Source: a virus. Taken from it: 24,569 bases of DNA. The notes under the pieces are model-generated. The model was not told where the DNA came from. It did not search any database and saw only the letters and a program-made list of their open reading frames with translations. Below are positions 23,986-24,569 of this stretch, in pieces; within the stretch, counting starts at the first letter, position 1, and every line of letters begins with the position of its first letter. Position numbers and translations under genes: made by a program. The stretch spans positions 1 through 24,569 of IMG/VR virus record IMGVR_UViG_3300022752_000379, one strand, 5' to 3'.

Positions 23986-24014
23986 TTGACTTTCACTAGA
24001 TTTTGCACTATAAT
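23986..24014 (+). promoter_or_regulatory. Sigma70-like promoter, plus strand, no gene downstream
   Basis: TTGACT (23986-23991), 17-bp spacer, TATAAT (24009-24014), second of a tandem pair. Confidence 0.9.
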
Positions 24015-24029
24015 TTTGGCGCCTGACGC

Positions 24030-24064
24030 AAAAAAGCCTGCTACAGCGACAACTGTAGCAGGCT
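24030..24064 (-). terminator. Rho-independent terminator
   Basis: Perfect 12-bp stem AGCCTGCTACAG / CTGTAGCAGGCT, 6-nt loop, T6 on the minus strand. It is the nearest terminator for the gene at 24216. Confidence 0.93.
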
Positions 24065-24215
24065 AATTTCGTACTAAGCCGATCCGTCGTAGGCTCTGTT
24101 ACAAGGGACTAAACCGTCCGCGGGTGAATAACAGGCTCTAGGGTGAATCCGGTCGTGTACTGCAACTTCCGGGGGCGGTGTGGAAGTTATCTACTCCCTC
24201 GCGCCCCCGTGTTAC
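24065..24215. other. 150-nt noncoding stretch with overlapping GC stems
   Basis: No ORF seen. AACTTCC (24164-24170) pairs with GGAAGTT (24182-24188), and GGGGGCG (24171-24177) pairs with CGCCCCC (24202-24208). The stems interleave, so they form a pseudoknot or two alternative hairpins. It is the 3' UTR of the gene at 24216 on the minus strand and lies downstream of the promoter at 23986 on the plus strand. Confidence 0.6.
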
Positions 24216-24527
24216 TTACGCACTCAGACGAGCGCGCAGGGTCTGAAGGACCAGCTTCGGGGCCTTCTCAAGACCGTCGAGGTTCTTGCCGACCAGCTCG
24301 GCAATGTCAGCCACGATGGCTTCCTTCGACTCGATCTTGCCACCGGTCTTCGACACCTTCTCCTTAGCCTTGTAGATGCCCATGCGAACCGCCTTAGAGC
24401 GGATCGAGCGGACGTCCTTACCGAACTTAGCGGCGAATTCGAGAGCGAGATCGTTGTCGATCACGCCAGCGGCTTCGAGTTCAGCTTCCTGAGCGGCGGT
24501 GTAGTTCTTCACAACTTCCTTGGACAT
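24216..24527 (-). CDS. Small HTH-type phage protein, paralog family member
   Basis: 103 aa. The ATG at 24527 (MSKEVVKNYTAAQEAELEAAG) has AGGAGAT upstream. FAAKFGKDVRSIRSKAVRMGIYKAKEKVSKTGGKIESKEAIVADIAELVG follows the same plan as 9422-9766 and 11178-11498: helix-turn-helix, KxSKxGxxIxxKE linker, and a C-terminal GLEKAPKLVLQTLRARL helix. Its DNA is more GC-rich than the other two copies, which may reflect high expression or a separate origin. Probably nucleic-acid binding. Confidence 0.87.
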   Translation of the reverse strand: MSKEVVKNYTAAQEAELEAAGVIDNDLALEFAAKFGKDVRSIRSKAVRMGIYKAKEKVSKTGGKIESKEAIVADIAELVGKNLDGLEKAPKLVLQTLRARLSA

Positions 24528-24569
24528 TTCATTATCTCCTGTTGATGAAATCATATTAGACGATTTGGG

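Overview
The window looks like part of a large tailed-phage (myovirus-type) genome. Nearly every gap is a few bases or an overlap, most proteins are tiny and of unknown function, 23 well-formed and 4 aberrant tRNA genes lie in one array, and freestanding homing endonucleases are scattered among them. Host and phage species cannot be fixed from sequence alone. A short GC-rich, Ala/Arg-rich block at about 20.1-20.7 kb suggests exchange with a GC-rich bacterium.

Layout. 1-2.0 kb: small minus-strand genes, including a membrane-anchored protein and a lipoprotein. 2.0-4.5 kb: about 2.4 kb without credible proteins, holding three promoter-driven, heavily structured RNA units interleaved with tRNAs and tRNA-like elements. 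4.5-9.4 kb: the main tRNA array, broken up by small genes, a PD-(D/E)xK and a GIY-YIG homing nuclease, a 90-bp palindrome and a 95-bp duplication. 9.4-17.1 kb: minus-strand operons of small phage proteins with a Myb/zinc/VSR-like endonuclease, a zincin, an HD hydrolase, a HAD phosphatase and a pentapeptide-repeat protein. 17.1-20.0 kb: a nicotinamide phosphoribosyltransferase and an NMN adenylyltransferase-Nudix fusion, which together make NAD+ from nicotinamide (the NARP2-type pathway). 20.1-22.8 kb: divergent plus-strand genes ending in tandem-Myb proteins. 22.8-24.2 kb: a promoter-dense noncoding region with a long hairpin RNA, repeated GAA-triloop hairpins and terminator/promoter modules. 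A further small helix-turn-helix protein closes the window.

Transcription is strikingly modular. I find 25 sigma70-like promoters (TTGACT, 17 bp, TATAAT type), every one with exactly 17 bp between boxes and most with an upstream AAAATAG-like tract. Almost every operon has one. Three sit inside hairpins at the end of the preceding operon, and two lead to apparently leaderless start codons. tRNA clusters usually follow a small protein gene in the same unit. Most tRNA genes encode their own CCA.

The best candidates for new biology are the large structured RNAs in the tRNA array (2.08-4.49 kb), the long-hairpin RNA next to the Myb-domain genes (22.8-23.3 kb), and several structurally aberrant tRNAs.
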